Positions 1-10,035 of a stretch of 64,000 nt of DNA are shown in pieces (position 1 is the stretch's first letter; each line of letters begins with the position of its first letter). The stretch is from Uranotaenia lowii. Taxonomy: Eukaryota; Arthropoda; Insecta; Diptera; Culicidae. The stretch spans positions 16,990,126 through 17,054,125 of the forward strand of contig NC_073692.1 of assembly GCF_029784155.1 (NCBI RefSeq), written 5' to 3'. The position numbers were made by a program, and so were the translations under genes. The notes under the pieces were generated by a model. It saw only the letters and a program-made list of their open reading frames with translations, searched no databases and was not told where the DNA came from.

Positions 1-480
1 TAGAATTCTGATTAAGCATTCGGATTAAAGATCAACCTGGAACTTGAAATTGAAACTTGTATTCAAATATTAGACTAAGTGTTGTAACTCAAAATTCAAA
101 CTTTAGAATCAGAATAAGATTTCAGATTTAGTTTCCAGAATGAGATTAATCATTTAACAGTCATATTACTTTCCCCTTCTTTTGTGGGAATTTTTTCTTC
201 TATGCATGGTTGAGCTCTAAAAAAGGTATCATGCTAGGCCACGTGTCACGGTTATCCATCAATATTGTGGCTAGTTTTACTTATTCAGTAAAAAAAAGCA
301 CAGTAAGATTCGAACCGTGAACAGCAACGTGAAAGTTCTGGTTGCTACCACGGCACCATTTCAGCGTATTTTAAGTCTTGGAAATTCAACTGTTTAAATA
401 TCATTCTTTCCATACATAAAATGAACTCCTTACATACCAGTTCGCTTTTCCCCAAAAAACGTACTATGCATCATTTTTTG
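1..480 (+). repeat. Spacer module G, copy 1
   Basis: Non-coding spacer that follows the minisatellite in the same orientation. The first ~20 bases are the degenerate array edge, which also appears at 42751-42775. The module recurs at 42771-43240 (+) and inverted at 26629-27010, 45993-46295 (partial), 51595-52070, 53321-53795 and 58820-59290. It is AT-rich with no credible ORF. It contains a tRNA-like segment (300-366, minus strand). Differences between copies are single bases and small indels, so the copies are recent segmental duplicates. The origin of the module is unknown. Confidence 0.9.
300..366 (-). other. tRNA-like segment in module G (pol III B-box)
   Basis: On the minus strand the segment reads like the internal part of a tRNA: a D-arm-like GTGGTAGC followed about 40 bases later by GGTTCGAATCT, a good match to the pol III B-box consensus GGTTCGANTCC. 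A cloverleaf does not close properly, so this is not a functional tRNA; a tRNA-derived SINE head is the likeliest reading. Sister copies are at 58933-58999 (+, B-box intact), 26657-26722 (+, intact), and 43061-43126, 51705-51770 and 53433-53498, where the B-box is altered to GTTTCGAATCT. Confidence 0.4.
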
Positions 481-781
481 CCTTTCTAACAGAAAGGTTT
501 GGTTATCGGTCGATTTGAGAGATCATTAATTATGGGTCTTAGAGGGTCTTTATAGGTACCTATCGACTCAGCTCGACGAGTTCTGTTGATGTCCGTAGAT
601 TTGTGTGTTCCATTTTAAGAATGTCTAGAACGTTTTTGCGAAACTGGGCTGCACAATTAAAATGATTTTAGTCTCAAAAGAATGCATTTTTTTCCTACAC
701 AACCGTTTCAAAAACGAAAAAAAAAAACAAAATAGTTGAAACCGTTTTCTTTAGCAAATTCATATCATACTTATTATGGCA
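481..781 (+). repeat. Spacer module L, copy 1
   Basis: Opens with a short hairpin, CCTTTCT-AAC-AGAAAGG (481-497), and runs to the Helitron insertion point. The same module is at 10036-10338, 15404-15707, 43241-43791 and inverted at 51041-51594, 53058-53320 (partial) and 58519-58819. From memory it resembles dispersed mosquito repeats that carry the same hairpin plus a CGACTCAG...TCGACGAG stretch; I cannot confirm this without a search. No ORF. Confidence 0.85.
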
Positions 782-1520
782 CTAGCTGATTTTACCCGGC
801 CTTGCTCGGGTTCGCATAAAATAAAAATCAAAATGATTCGTTGGACTTCTCAAAATTTTGGAAGCTTGAATTCATCATTAGATATAAAAACTTTTGCCAA
901 TTTTAAGCCATGTTAGCTTTGTAAGTTTTGTTGTTTTTTTTTTTAGTTTTGATTGAGATTATTTATTGTTTTTTTCGTGTTCATAATTTTGAAAAACTTA
1001 TAGTTATGAGGTTTGTTTTTAAAGAAATTTAAAATAATTTCCCTTGATTGCTTGTTCATCCTATCATATCAAACATTTTTTTCACCCACCATTTCTAAGG
1101 AAGCTTGAATAGCTTTTATCTAATTTTTTTTTTATCTTCAGCTGCTGAAACCGTTTGTTAAACTTTCACATCCCCCATTTGATAAAAATATTGTTTTGGA
1201 GATCATCCTACTTTTCAAGTTGGATGATCTCCCTGTAGAATGGTATATTCAAGTTTTATTTACTTAGAAATTTTCAAAAAAGACTTTCGAATATTGTTGA
1301 ACCATGTTTAAAACTCACTGCATGTTTTCAATAGTATGTGTGCTTTTTAAAATCACACTGCGCTATGAGTACTTGTTCTTAAATGTTGAAAGTTTCACTA
1401 ATCGTTTTTGACGTAGAATTACGTCTTACGGCAACACTATAGGGGGGCAAATTGAAATTTGCGAACAGAACTCGCGTCACGAAAAACTCCTCTTTAAGAG
1501 CCATCACATCTAAAGGATTA

Positions 1521-1616
1521 TGACGTCATCACCAACGCCTGCTTTGATGGGTTTTGTTTTTCCATACCTACGAAAGGTATAAAACAAAGGGCTGTGCGGT
1601 TTACTCGGTTTCAGTT
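1521..1616 (+). promoter_or_regulatory. Candidate pol II core promoter
   Basis: A perfect CRE palindrome TGACGTCA (1521-1528), a TATA box TATAAAA (1578-1584) and an arthropod-type initiator TCAGTT (1611-1616) occur in the right order. The TATA-to-initiator spacing of about 33-35 bases is slightly long but acceptable. A second TATAAAA is at 2011-2017. Promoter function is inferred from motif order only. Confidence 0.4.
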
Positions 1617-1735
1617 TCGTTCTGCCCGTCGAGTTGAACAGAGTTAGCTGCTCTTCGATCGGTGATTGGACCCCACCAGTGGTAATCCAACACCGATATC
1701 GAATAGCAGTTTTGTTCAGCATCAAGTGTAGTGGC

Positions 1736-1945
1736 ATGAACCAGCCAGAGACAGCAAGCAGCGCAGATGACCAGCGGCAGAGAACTCCAGTGGCGGAGAG
1801 TAGTTTCGTTGCTGCTGTGCGCCCTGGGTACACGTTAAATGAATGGCGCCGGATACAGACAGAGCTGCTTGGAGTTCCCGTTCGCAAACTGCGTTGCGTG
1901 AAAAAATGCTCTGATGGCGGCTGGTCGCTGAATCGGTGCGCATAG
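1736..1945 (+). CDS. Possible short ORF downstream of the candidate promoter
   Basis: An ATG at 1736 opens a 69-codon frame to a TAG at 1943-1945; the same frame is open back to 1634. The peptide is polar, with a basic C-terminal part containing WRRIQTELLGVPVRKL. I recognise no family. It lies about 120 bases downstream of the CRE/TATA/Inr cluster and in locally GC-rich sequence unlike its surroundings. That makes it a possible captured first exon or the start of a nested transposon's gene, but the length is within chance expectation. There is no second copy in the window for a conservation test. Confidence 0.2.
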   Translation: MNQPETASSADDQRQRTPVAESSFVAAVRPGYTLNEWRRIQTELLGVPVRKLRCVKKCSDGGWSLNRCA

Positions 1946-2050
1946 GAGGGGCGTGGTTTGGAGAGATGCTGTTTAGGAGAGTTTATCGATCGGCGAGGGG
2001 TGCTCGCTTGTATAAAAAACTGGTTATGCGGAATAGGTCAAATATTTTTC

Positions 2051-2203
2051 TTAACTTGAACTGTGATTTCGGTTGCTAAGATTTTTATTTCACATTTAGA
2101 TCTAAGATGCATGTCTCAAGTCTCCCGACAAGTATGGTAGACTTTCAGCAACCTAAATGTAAACATAAACAAGTCTCATTTACCGAAATCGCAGTTCAAG
2201 TTG
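2051..2203. repeat. Imperfect inverted repeat (23-bp arms)
   Basis: Arms 2051-2073 and 2181-2203 are reverse complements with two mismatches, separated by 107 bases. They lie inside the extra Helitron segment. Function unknown. Confidence 0.75.
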
Positions 2204-3828
2204 ACGAGTGTGAACACTTTCTCATATTTCGAAAAAAAAAAATTGGCTCAAGGACTTCAGTCCTACAATTTTTTTAACCTTCTCAGTTTTTTACTTTAAA
2301 AACGGCAAAATTAATGATTTTTTTTAATCGTCACAATTTTTTATCAATTGCTGTGACAAATTATAATATTAATCATTTTTTTAGCTATACGCAGTAGCTT
2401 TAGAAAAAGGGTTTAAGAATGAATGCCCAAATGATACCAATTTTTTTTATTTTTCATTCAGCTCTGGACTAATTAAACTAAAACTAAAAATTTCCCATTT
2501 GTTGTTTCGCTCAAATAAACTCCAAATCTATTCACTGGACTCATTTTTTGGATATTACGGAAATGGTCTTTTTATTTTTTCGCAAAACTGAATTTGTTGG
2601 GCGGAGGTGAAATTAACTTCAATCTATCGAAATTTTAAGAAGAATTGTTATTATATTGAAAGTCACTTTTATAAAAATCGGTAAAAATCATCATTTAAAA
2701 AATCGCCATAAATTCAATACAAACAATATGAACGATTGACAGGAGAAAATTGTAATTCTACGTTTGCGGTCGTAGCAAAAATACAACCCCCTCAACTTTT
2801 TGAAGCTATCGAAAATAAACTATCTGTGACCCGAAGTTACCATTATAATTTAAAAAAATAGATTTAATTTGATTTATATTTCAATGTTTCCATTGTTGGT
2901 AACAATCATCCCATTAATTATTGCGAAAAGTGATCAATGTGGTCAAGTCACATTGATGACCAAAAATGACTCAGAAGTTAGAAATTGTCCAATGAAATTG
3001 AATTGTATATAACCCGAAACCTTAGATTTAATTTCCTAATCAATTTTCTAAACCTTCGTTTGAATTTCTCGAAGGCTATCGAAGCGTTAAAATCGCAGCC
3101 TTGGACTTATAACTCTGAATCTAATTATTTTATCTTTCTCTATAAAAAATCCCAAAAATATGAAAATGGTTGGCTCTTAAAAGCTGAAATTTATGAAAAT
3201 CGGTTCATAAGTTTTTCAACACTCAGTCAAAATAGCTGTTCAGCTGAAAAAGTAAATTTATTGAACACTGTTCAGTTCACTGTATGCTTTTGTAGTCCCG
3301 CCAGTGGCGTTAAATAAAATGCACTTCGAAAGCCACTACAATTTTAGTCAATATATTCCTAACAGGCTAGTTGTATTTTTCAATTCAAAATGTAGCCATA
3401 TTTTGCATCCCAATACCTCGTACCGGTACCACGTGCTTTGAACAGAAGGACAAAAAACACCCGCCAAAATTTTCCCTTTCAAATTTTTAATGCTCAGCAA
3501 GCTTCGATTTGCTATCCAGTACAGGTGAACTCTGGTTGATCGTTTCTAATGCCCAGCCCATGGTGATGGTGAAAACAACCCCGCCAAAGGAAACGAAAAT
3601 TGATCGACAAAATGGGTGCCATGACTTTTGATTCGTGGGAAAAAAACGAAAGTTGTATGGGAGGGTCCCTTTGCTTAAGTGGGAGGGGCTCAAAACTATT
3701 ACTAAAACCTTACCATGGTCTAAACACATAACTGTACCAAATTTCAGGCTGATCGGTTAAGCGGTGTGGATTTGTATAAGGTGCATACAAACAAACATAT
3801 ATAGTCCAACTCATCTTTATATATTAGA

Positions 3829-4370
3829 TAAAAAAAAGTTGCTAGTGGCGCCTCGAAGCAGCAGCACCAACAATCATTTTAAAATTGGAGATAATCAAAA
3901 TATAAAAATTAAAATTTATTTGACTCGGGGATAGGAACCAAAAACCTTTATATCCCAAGTCGCAAGCGCTATCCAATAAGCCATCAGCACGCTCGACTGA
4001 GAGCGGTTCAAGCTCAAATAAGTAAAAGGCATTACTAAGACGCACCGTGGTCTGGGCAGTTTCTCAGTCTGCTGGGGCAAATACGGCAACAGTGTTTACA
4101 TATTACACTTCTTGCTTTTCAATGCAGCAAATGGCGGATGGGCGTTTCCTTCAGAGTCCGCCATGCCTATAGACGCTATAATTGCATATATGAAATTATA
4201 GTGTCTATAGCCATGCCGGCTGTCAACAAAATGCAGAGCCGTACAGAAAAGTGCGTTGGGGGGGAATTGATATGAAGATTTTATGACTCTCGTTTTTTTT
4301 TACCCGTGTTGAAGAATGAATTTATTTTTTTTTTTCATTTCTACATACTCATACATAATTTAGATTCAAT
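3829..4370 (+). repeat. Spacer module N, copy 1
   Basis: Continues spacer L across the Helitron target site and ends in the degenerate start of the minisatellite. It contains a tRNA-like segment on the minus strand (3921-4000) and a 44-bp palindrome (4167-4210). Other copies: 10339-10836, 15708-16254, 43792-44329, and inverted 50506-51040 and 56331-56871. Copy-specific changes include an extra G in the B-box here. No credible ORF. Confidence 0.88.
4167..4210. repeat. 44-bp palindrome in module N (imperfect copy)
   Basis: A zero-spacer palindrome running from CTATAGACGC to GTGTCTATAG. Two positions in the left arm have diverged here, whereas the copies at 16048-16091 and 44129-44172 are perfect. 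It would extrude as a 22-bp stem. Confidence 0.9.
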
Positions 4371-6446
4371 TTCAGATGCAGAATTCAGAATCAGTTTTCA
4401 AATTCAGGATACAGGTTTAGGAATCAGAATTCAGGATTCAGAATTCAGATTTCAAAATTCAGATTCAGAACTCATATTCAGATTCAGAATTCAGATTCAG
4501 AATTCAGATTCAGAATTCAGATTCAGAATTCAGATTCAGAATTCAGATTCAGAATTCAGATTCAGAATTCAGATTCAGAATTCAGATTCAGAATTCAGAT
4601 TCAGAATTCAGATTCAGAATTCAGATTCAGAATTCAGATTCAGAATTCAGATTCAGAATTCAGATTCAGAATTCAGATTCAGAATTCAGATTCAGAATTC
4701 AGATTCAGAATTCAGATTCAGAATTCAGATTCAGAATTCAGATTCAGAATTCAGATTCAGAATTCAGAATTCAGATTCAGAATTCAGATTCAGAATTCAG
4801 ATTCAGAATTCAGATTCAGAATTCAGATTCAGAATTCAGATTCAGAATTCAGATTCAGAATTCAGATTCAGAATTCAGATTCAGAATTCAGATTCAGAAT
4901 TCAGATTCAGAATTCAGATTCAGAATTCAGATTCAGAATTCAGATTCAGAATTCAGATTCAGAATTCAGATTCAGAATTCAGATTCAGAATTCAGATTCA
5001 GAATTCAGATTCAGAATTCAGATTCAGAATTCAGATTCAGAATTCAGATTCAGAATTCAGATTCAGAATTCAGATTCAGAATTCAGATTCAGAATTCAGA
5101 TTCAGAATTCAGATTCAGAATTCAGATTCAGAATTCAGATTCAGAATTCAGATTCAGAATTCAGATTCAGAATTCAGATTCAGAATTCAGATTCAGAATT
5201 CAGATTCAGAATTCAGATTCAGAATTCAGATTCAGAATTCAGATTCAGAATTCAGATTCAGAATTCAGATTCAGAATTCAGATTCAGAATTCAGATTCAG
5301 AATTCAGATTCAGAATTCAGATTCAGAATTCAGATTCAGAATTCAGATTCAGAATTCAGATTCAGAATTCAGATTCAGAATTCAGATTCAGAATTCAGAT
5401 TCAGAATTCAGATTCAGAATTCAGATTCAGAATTCAGATTCAGAATTCAGATTCAGAATTCAGATTCAGAATTCAGATTCAGAATTCAGATTCAGAATTC
5501 AGATTCAGAATTCAGATTCAGAATTCAGATTCAGAATTCAGATTCAGAATTCAGAATTCAGATTCAGAATTCAGATTCAGAATTCAGATTCAGAATTCAG
5601 ATTCAGAATTCAGATTCAGAATTCAGATTCAGAATTCAGATTCAGAATTCAGATTCAGAATTCAGATTCAGAATTCAGATTCAGAATTCAGATTCAGAAT
5701 TCAGATTCAGAATTCAGATTCAGAATTCAGATTCAGAATTCAGATTCAGAATTCAGATTCAGAATTCAGATTCAGAATTCAGATTCAGAATTCAGATTCA
5801 GAATTCAGATTCAGAATTCAGATTCAGAATTCAGATTCAGAATTCAGATTCAGAATTCAGATTCAGAATTCAGATTCAGAATTCAGATTCAGAATTCAGA
5901 TTCAGAATTCAGATTCAGAATTCAGATTCAGAATTCAGATTCAGAATTCAGATTCAGAATTCAGATTCAGAATTCAGATTCAGAATTCAGATTCAGAATT
6001 CAGATTCAGAATTCAGATTCAGAATTCAGATTCAGAATTCAGATTCAGAATTCAGATTCAGAATTCAGATTCAGAATTCAGATTCAGAATTCAGATTCAG
6101 AATTCAGATTCAGAATTCAGATTCAGAATTCAGATTCAGAATTCAGATTCAGAATTCAGATTCAGAATTCAGATTCAGAATTCAGATTCAGAATTCAGAT
6201 TCAGAATTCAGATTCAGAATTCAGATTCAGAATTCAGATTCAGAATTCAGATTCAGAATTCAGATTCAGAATTCAGATTCAGAATTCAGATTCAGAATTC
6301 AGATTCAGAATTCAGATTCAGAATTCAGATTCAGAATTCAGATTCAGAATTCAGATTCAGAATTCAGATTCAGAATTCAGATTCAGAATTCAGATTCAGA
6401 ATTCAGATTCAGAATTCAGATTCAGAATTCAGATTCAGAATTCAGA
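4371..6446 (+). repeat. 13-bp minisatellite array 1 (CAG strand on +)
   Basis: Degenerate units to about 4475, then near-perfect CAGAATTCAGATT repeats until the assembly gap. Occasional 7+7 dimers (near 4765 and 5550) break the 13-bp phase. Each unit contains one EcoRI site (GAATTC). Because 13 is not a multiple of 3 and the unit has no stop in any phase on this strand, a frame that enters from the spacer at 4306 stays open to the gap, giving the periodic peptide IQIQNSDSEFRFR. This is a compositional artefact, not evidence of a gene. Confidence 0.98.
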
Positions 6447-6946
6447 NNNNNNNNNNNNNNNNNNNNNNNNNNNNNNNNNNNNNNNNNNNNNNNNNNNNNN
6501 NNNNNNNNNNNNNNNNNNNNNNNNNNNNNNNNNNNNNNNNNNNNNNNNNNNNNNNNNNNNNNNNNNNNNNNNNNNNNNNNNNNNNNNNNNNNNNNNNNNN
6601 NNNNNNNNNNNNNNNNNNNNNNNNNNNNNNNNNNNNNNNNNNNNNNNNNNNNNNNNNNNNNNNNNNNNNNNNNNNNNNNNNNNNNNNNNNNNNNNNNNNN
6701 NNNNNNNNNNNNNNNNNNNNNNNNNNNNNNNNNNNNNNNNNNNNNNNNNNNNNNNNNNNNNNNNNNNNNNNNNNNNNNNNNNNNNNNNNNNNNNNNNNNN
6801 NNNNNNNNNNNNNNNNNNNNNNNNNNNNNNNNNNNNNNNNNNNNNNNNNNNNNNNNNNNNNNNNNNNNNNNNNNNNNNNNNNNNNNNNNNNNNNNNNNNN
6901 NNNNNNNNNNNNNNNNNNNNNNNNNNNNNNNNNNNNNNNNNNNNNN
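6447..6946. other. Assembly gap, 500 N
   Basis: Exactly 500 N at the end of a perfect array, a placeholder length rather than a measured one. The true array length is unknown, and the left and right sides may not be as close as shown. Confidence 0.99.
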
Positions 6947-7641
6947 GAAATGACACATATACAAGCTTGAATTATAAAATTCCAGAAACGTATTCTTAAC
7001 TTCAAATGCTATCATTTAAACAAGCCGAATCAACTTTTGAAGTATACCTGATTCTTGGAAGAGCGCAATTGTGTATGATCTCAAAAATTAATAAACTAAC
7101 ATCGTAGAAAAATTGACGGCTTCAATATATTCACAGCAAGGTAAATTCATCTGGTTCATTTTACCTCAATTCTTTTTACTAAAGAGGCTAACTAACAACT
7201 TTGAACAAGCCATACGAACCAGTTATTTTATCCAGTTGAGCTTAAAATTAACAATCCAACGAAGAAATACAGATTCTAGGCTTCTCTGAGCGGGCATTTT
7301 CACGCATCATATCATCGCATCATATATTAAGTGCTTCATGCTAGTTTGAAGCAATTCGAAAAACAACGTTAAGCGTAAAATTTTGATAATGCAAATCAGA
7401 AATGTGTAACGAATCTTCAACATCAATTTGATCGAAACTCTTCAAATAGATACGACCTTTTCATAATTGACTAAAAGTTTGTTGTTTTGTTTTGTTTACA
7501 TTTCATTTTCTTCTTGACAGTTCTCTCTGGTGTCCTTGGAGACATCTGGTGGCTCAACCAAAAAACATAAAATTGATTCAAAACGGTCGTCGGGACTTTA
7601 CACACTTTTCAAAGCTTAGCTTGTACATCAGTTTATCAGTG
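6947..7641. other. Unassigned single-copy sequence
   Basis: The only stretch of about 700 bases in the left half with no second copy in the window. AT-rich, with no ORF of more than ~60 codons and no motif I recognise. It ends exactly where the left arm of the first Penelope pair begins, so it may be genomic flank or an upstream part of the element. Confidence 0.6.
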
Positions 7642-7873
7642 CCTAAAATGTGTCGTATTTCTTGTCAGGTTTGATTCGGCTGATCAGATAAAGCTGTCAT
7701 TTGTTCTGTTACAATAATTTTTGTGATTAATTTTCGATTCTAGTGTTATGTAGTGTTATCTGACTTACTGTGTGAAAATTCGTACTTCCTCCTATATTTG
7801 GATTAAATTTTCACTGCTTCGATTTTTCACAGTCACCACTTTCCACTGTTTGTTTTACTTTGATCTGGTTCAG

Positions 7874-8526
7874 CTAGTGTATGCTATTGTTTACAGGTTG
7901 TTGTTGGATTCGTGTTTCTGTGTTGGTGTTTTTATGTTTTGAGTTTATTTTTCTTTTTGTGTGTTGAAGTGTTTTAAAAATGTTTGCGTATGTTGAATGT
8001 ATGTTTTCGGTGTCTTTTTTTAGGTTTATCGCGTGCTTTGTTGTTTTTATATGGCAGCTCTCCAGGATCAGCAATTTGTTCTCGTTGTCACACCTGTCGA
8101 TGATATCCGCTTTATCTATGTCGAACAGGTGATCCATAGCTATTTCGTGCTCCAATAATGCTGTCTGTTGGCGAAGTTGTTGTATTGCGTAGTCCTGTTT
8201 TGTGTATCCGATGTTCCATAGGCGCTTGAGTTCGTTAGTTTGAGTCCTGTGTTGTGAGATTCGTTGTTTTAATTTTCTCGTAGTACATCCTATGTAGCAT
8301 GCTTCGCAGTTTTCTGCTTCCTGTGTTTCATCTGTTTTCCAATATCCTTTGCATGTTATTTTGTATATGACGTTTGTTTGTTCATCGTGCGGCGTTTTGT
8401 CTTTTATGATCGGAAAAAGACACCCAATTGTTTTTACTTGTTTACTTGCTGTTCGTATATCAGCATATTCCGAACGCAATGTTTTGGTTATGTTGGCGGT
8501 AAGACCATCTATATTTGTGAGCGAAG
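7874..8526 (-). pseudogene. PLE GIY-YIG endonuclease fragment, left arm A
   Basis: The true PLE coding part of this frame begins near 8526, where the palindrome switches; codons further upstream are antisense to the opposite arm. In order it contains the RT C-terminal/linker region (KTIGCLFPIIKDKTP, typical of the Penelope RT-EN linker), the GIY motif VIYKI, a CxxC finger-like CEACYIG that includes the YIG motif, TTRKLKQR with the catalytic Arg, and LILESCHI with the catalytic Glu. The frame stops at 7874-7876. The endonuclease nicks target DNA for target-primed reverse transcription. With the reverse transcriptase missing, this is a 5'-truncated relic, although this domain itself has no internal stop. 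Confidence 0.85.
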
Positions 8527-9089
8527 TAAAAACAATTGGGTGTCTTTTTCCGATCATAAAAGACAAAACGCCGCACGATGAACAAACAAACGTCATATAC
8601 AAAATAACATGCAAAGGACATTGGAAAACAGATGAAACACAGGAAGCAGAAAACTGCGAAGCATGCTACATAGGATGTACTACGAGAAAATTAAAACAAC
8701 GAATCTCACAACACAGGACTCAAACTAACGAACTCAAGCGCCTATGGAACATCGGATACACAAAACAGGACTACGCAATACAACAACTTCGCCAACAGAC
8801 AGCATTATTGGAGCACGAAATAGCTATGGATCACCTGTTCGACATAGATAAAGCGGATATCATCGACAGGTGAGACAACGAGAACAAATTGCTGATCCTG
8901 GAGAGCTGCCATATAAAAACAACAAAGCACGCGATAAACCTAAAAAAAGACACCGAAAACATACATTCAACATACGCAAACATTTTTAAAACACTTCAAC
9001 ACACAAAAAGAAAAATAAACTCAAAACATAAAAACACCAACACAGAAACACGAATCCAACAACAACCTGTAAACAATAGCATACACTAG
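8527..9089 (+). pseudogene. PLE GIY-YIG endonuclease fragment with nonsense codon, right arm A
   Basis: Same domain as the left arm, beginning at the palindrome switch with codons for VKTIGC. One base change turns the Cys codon TGT of CDNENK into TGA (8871-8873). The downstream frame, including the catalytic Glu in LESCHI, stays in phase to a TAG at 9087-9089. The three other arms in the window all have TGT there. The break falls before the catalytic Glu, so this copy could not make a complete endonuclease. Confidence 0.85.
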
Positions 9090-9385
9090 CTGAACCAGAT
9101 CAAAGTAAAACAAACAGTGGAAAGTGGTGACTGTGAAAAATCGAAGCAGTGAAAATTTAATCCAAATATAGGAGGAAGTACGAATTTTCACACAGTAAGT
9201 CAGATAACACTACATAACACTAGAATCGAAAATTAATCACAAAAATTATTGTAACAGAACAAATGACAGCTTTATCTGATCAGCCGAATCAAACCTGACA
9301 AGAAATACGACACATTTTAGGTAAGAATCAGATAATCTTGTGAAGAATTTTTTGATAATTTAGTTCACACACAATAAACTTTGCA

Positions 9386-9430
9386 GTCCCTGATGACGAT
9401 CCTATATGGATTGAAACGTTGGAACGTTAA
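9386..9430 (+). ncRNA. Hammerhead-ribozyme-like motif of the PLE 3' region
   Basis: CTGATGA (9390-9396) is followed by a potential stem GATCC/GGATT with a TATAT loop, then GAAAC and the self-complementary ACGT...ACGT. Hammerhead ribozymes are known in the terminal regions of Penelope-like elements and share the CUGAUGA...GAAAC core. I could not form a convincing stem I or an optimal cleavage triplet, so it may be degenerate or act only in a dimeric element. The same motif is at 14741-14785 (+) and 12888-12932 (-). Confidence 0.4.
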
Positions 9431-9509
9431 ATAAATAGTCGTTTTCACTAATTAAAAAGACTGAAAGCCGAAAAATACAGCTCGAAATTCAAGTAACAGT
9501 CGTTAAAAA

Positions 9510-9608
9510 TATCATTCAGAATCTGAATTCTGAATCTGAATTCTGAATCTGAATTCTGAATCTGAATTTGAATCTAAATTCTGAATCTGAATTCTGAATC
9601 TGAATTCT
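9510..9608 (-). repeat. Minisatellite array 2 (short, reversed)
   Basis: About seven units with the CAG strand on minus, between the right flank of PLE pair A and module K. It carries the diagnostic variant GAATTTGAATCTAAATTC, shared with 14930-14950 and with 12448-12470. Confidence 0.95.
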
Positions 9609-10035
9609 TAATCTTGTAAATCTCATTTTCATTTGCTGGAATATGATTGTTTTGCATCACGCGTTTGTCAACATTAAAATTCCTTTCATCCGAAATTTTT
9701 TTTTAGGATTTCGGATTTTACAACTTTTAGTAGTATGGTTTTACCCCTAAAAGTATGCAGCACCCTTAATTTCAGAAAAATTGTGAAAAAAAGTTTTCAC
9801 AAAACAAAATCGTGTTTTCATGCGTAATGATCTTTAAGTCATCGCAAATTTATCAAAAACTGTGAAAATTAGTATTCTTGGAGAAACAATTTCAGAATTG
9901 AAAATTGATAAAGGTGGGAAGAAAAGTGAGGAGAATATTTAAGGATGATGAAAAGAGCGAAAGAACATTTTTGCAAGGAAAATTTGTTAACGTACACCAT
10001 ACTTTACCTCACCACATCCATCTTCATCAATTTTT
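9609..10035 (+). repeat. Spacer module K, copy 1 (recombinant with L)
   Basis: K begins at ...TTAATCTTGTAAATC. Unlike the copies at 32.3-48.6 kb it does not end in ...AAATTTACAAAAATCTG but switches at CATCAATTTTT into module L. The switch lies in a short similarity between the K sequence CATCAATTTTT and the G/L sequence CATCATTTTTG, so it is a recombination joint. The joint is shared with 15403/15404. Confidence 0.88.

Larger units (their letters stand above)
1410..2801. other. Extra segment in Helitron copy 1 (captured or nested DNA)
   Basis: Alignment of the two Helitron copies shows continuous homology up to the T5 run at 1405-1409 and again after the T5 run at 2797-2801; the short copy joins directly through T6. 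A 12-bp inverted match, ACGTAGAATTAC at 1411-1422 and its complement at 2752-2763, lies near both ends and could be the remains of terminal inverted repeats of a nested transposon. The GC content of 1500-1960 is clearly higher than its surroundings, and promoter-like elements are present. It may be a nested transposon, a Helitron gene capture, or ancestral sequence deleted from the short copy; the sequence does not decide. Confidence 0.7.
782..3828 (-). mobile_element. Non-autonomous Helitron, long copy (3047 bp)
   Basis: Read on the minus strand it begins TCTAATATAT and ends with a small hairpin (ACCCG-AGCAAGGC-CGGGT) about 8 bases before a terminal CTAG, the standard Helitron layout (5' TC, 3' hairpin plus CTRR). 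It is flanked by A (781) and T (3829), with no target-site duplication. The uninterrupted A|T target survives at 10338/10339, 15707/15708, 43791/43792 and 51040/51041, which fixes both ends to the base. No Rep or helicase ORF is present, so it is non-autonomous. It carries ~1.39 kb (1410-2801) that is absent from the otherwise near-identical copy at 56872-58518. A 110-codon ORF (2985-3317, +) is present in both copies but looks fortuitous. Confidence 0.9.
7642..9490. mobile_element. Penelope-like element, inverted pair A
   Basis: Two 5'-truncated Penelope-like elements (PLEs) face outward. The left arm (minus, 7642-8439) and right arm (plus, 8524-9321) are reverse complements in perfect register (798 bp each) around an 84-bp spacer that belongs to the left copy. 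Both encode the C-terminal GIY-YIG endonuclease region. The right arm continues through a 3' region with a hammerhead-like motif to about 9480. Fused inverted partial copies are a known hallmark of Penelope insertions. The left arm lacks the last ~165 bases of the element and diverges at a point equivalent to AG|GTAAG in the right arm. Confidence 0.88.

Noticed and set aside
2985..3317. 110-codon frame in the Helitron, conserved at 57384-57716
   Set aside because: Conservation is explained by recent duplication of the whole Helitron; composition is AT-driven and no family is recognisable.
4371..6446. CRISPR-like or telomeric repeat
   Set aside because: Units are contiguous with no spacers, and the motif does not resemble TTAGG-type telomere repeats; the context is eukaryotic.
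4371..6446. Heat-shock elements suggested by alternating GAA and TTC
   Set aside because: HSEs need GAA and TTC blocks two bases apart in 5-bp phase; here spacing is 0 or 1.
4306..6999. 897-codon frame and similar 240-855-codon frames in other arrays
   Set aside because: They are produced by a stop-free 13-bp unit, run into assembly gaps or array ends, and have no domain or codon bias.
6422..7015. Minus-strand frames across the N gap
   Set aside because: Consist almost wholly of unknown bases; no real coding content.
8349..8526. ATG and first ~59 codons of the plus-strand PLE frame (also 13704-13881)
   Set aside because: This part is antisense to the left arm plus spacer; the real PLE coding begins at the palindrome switch.
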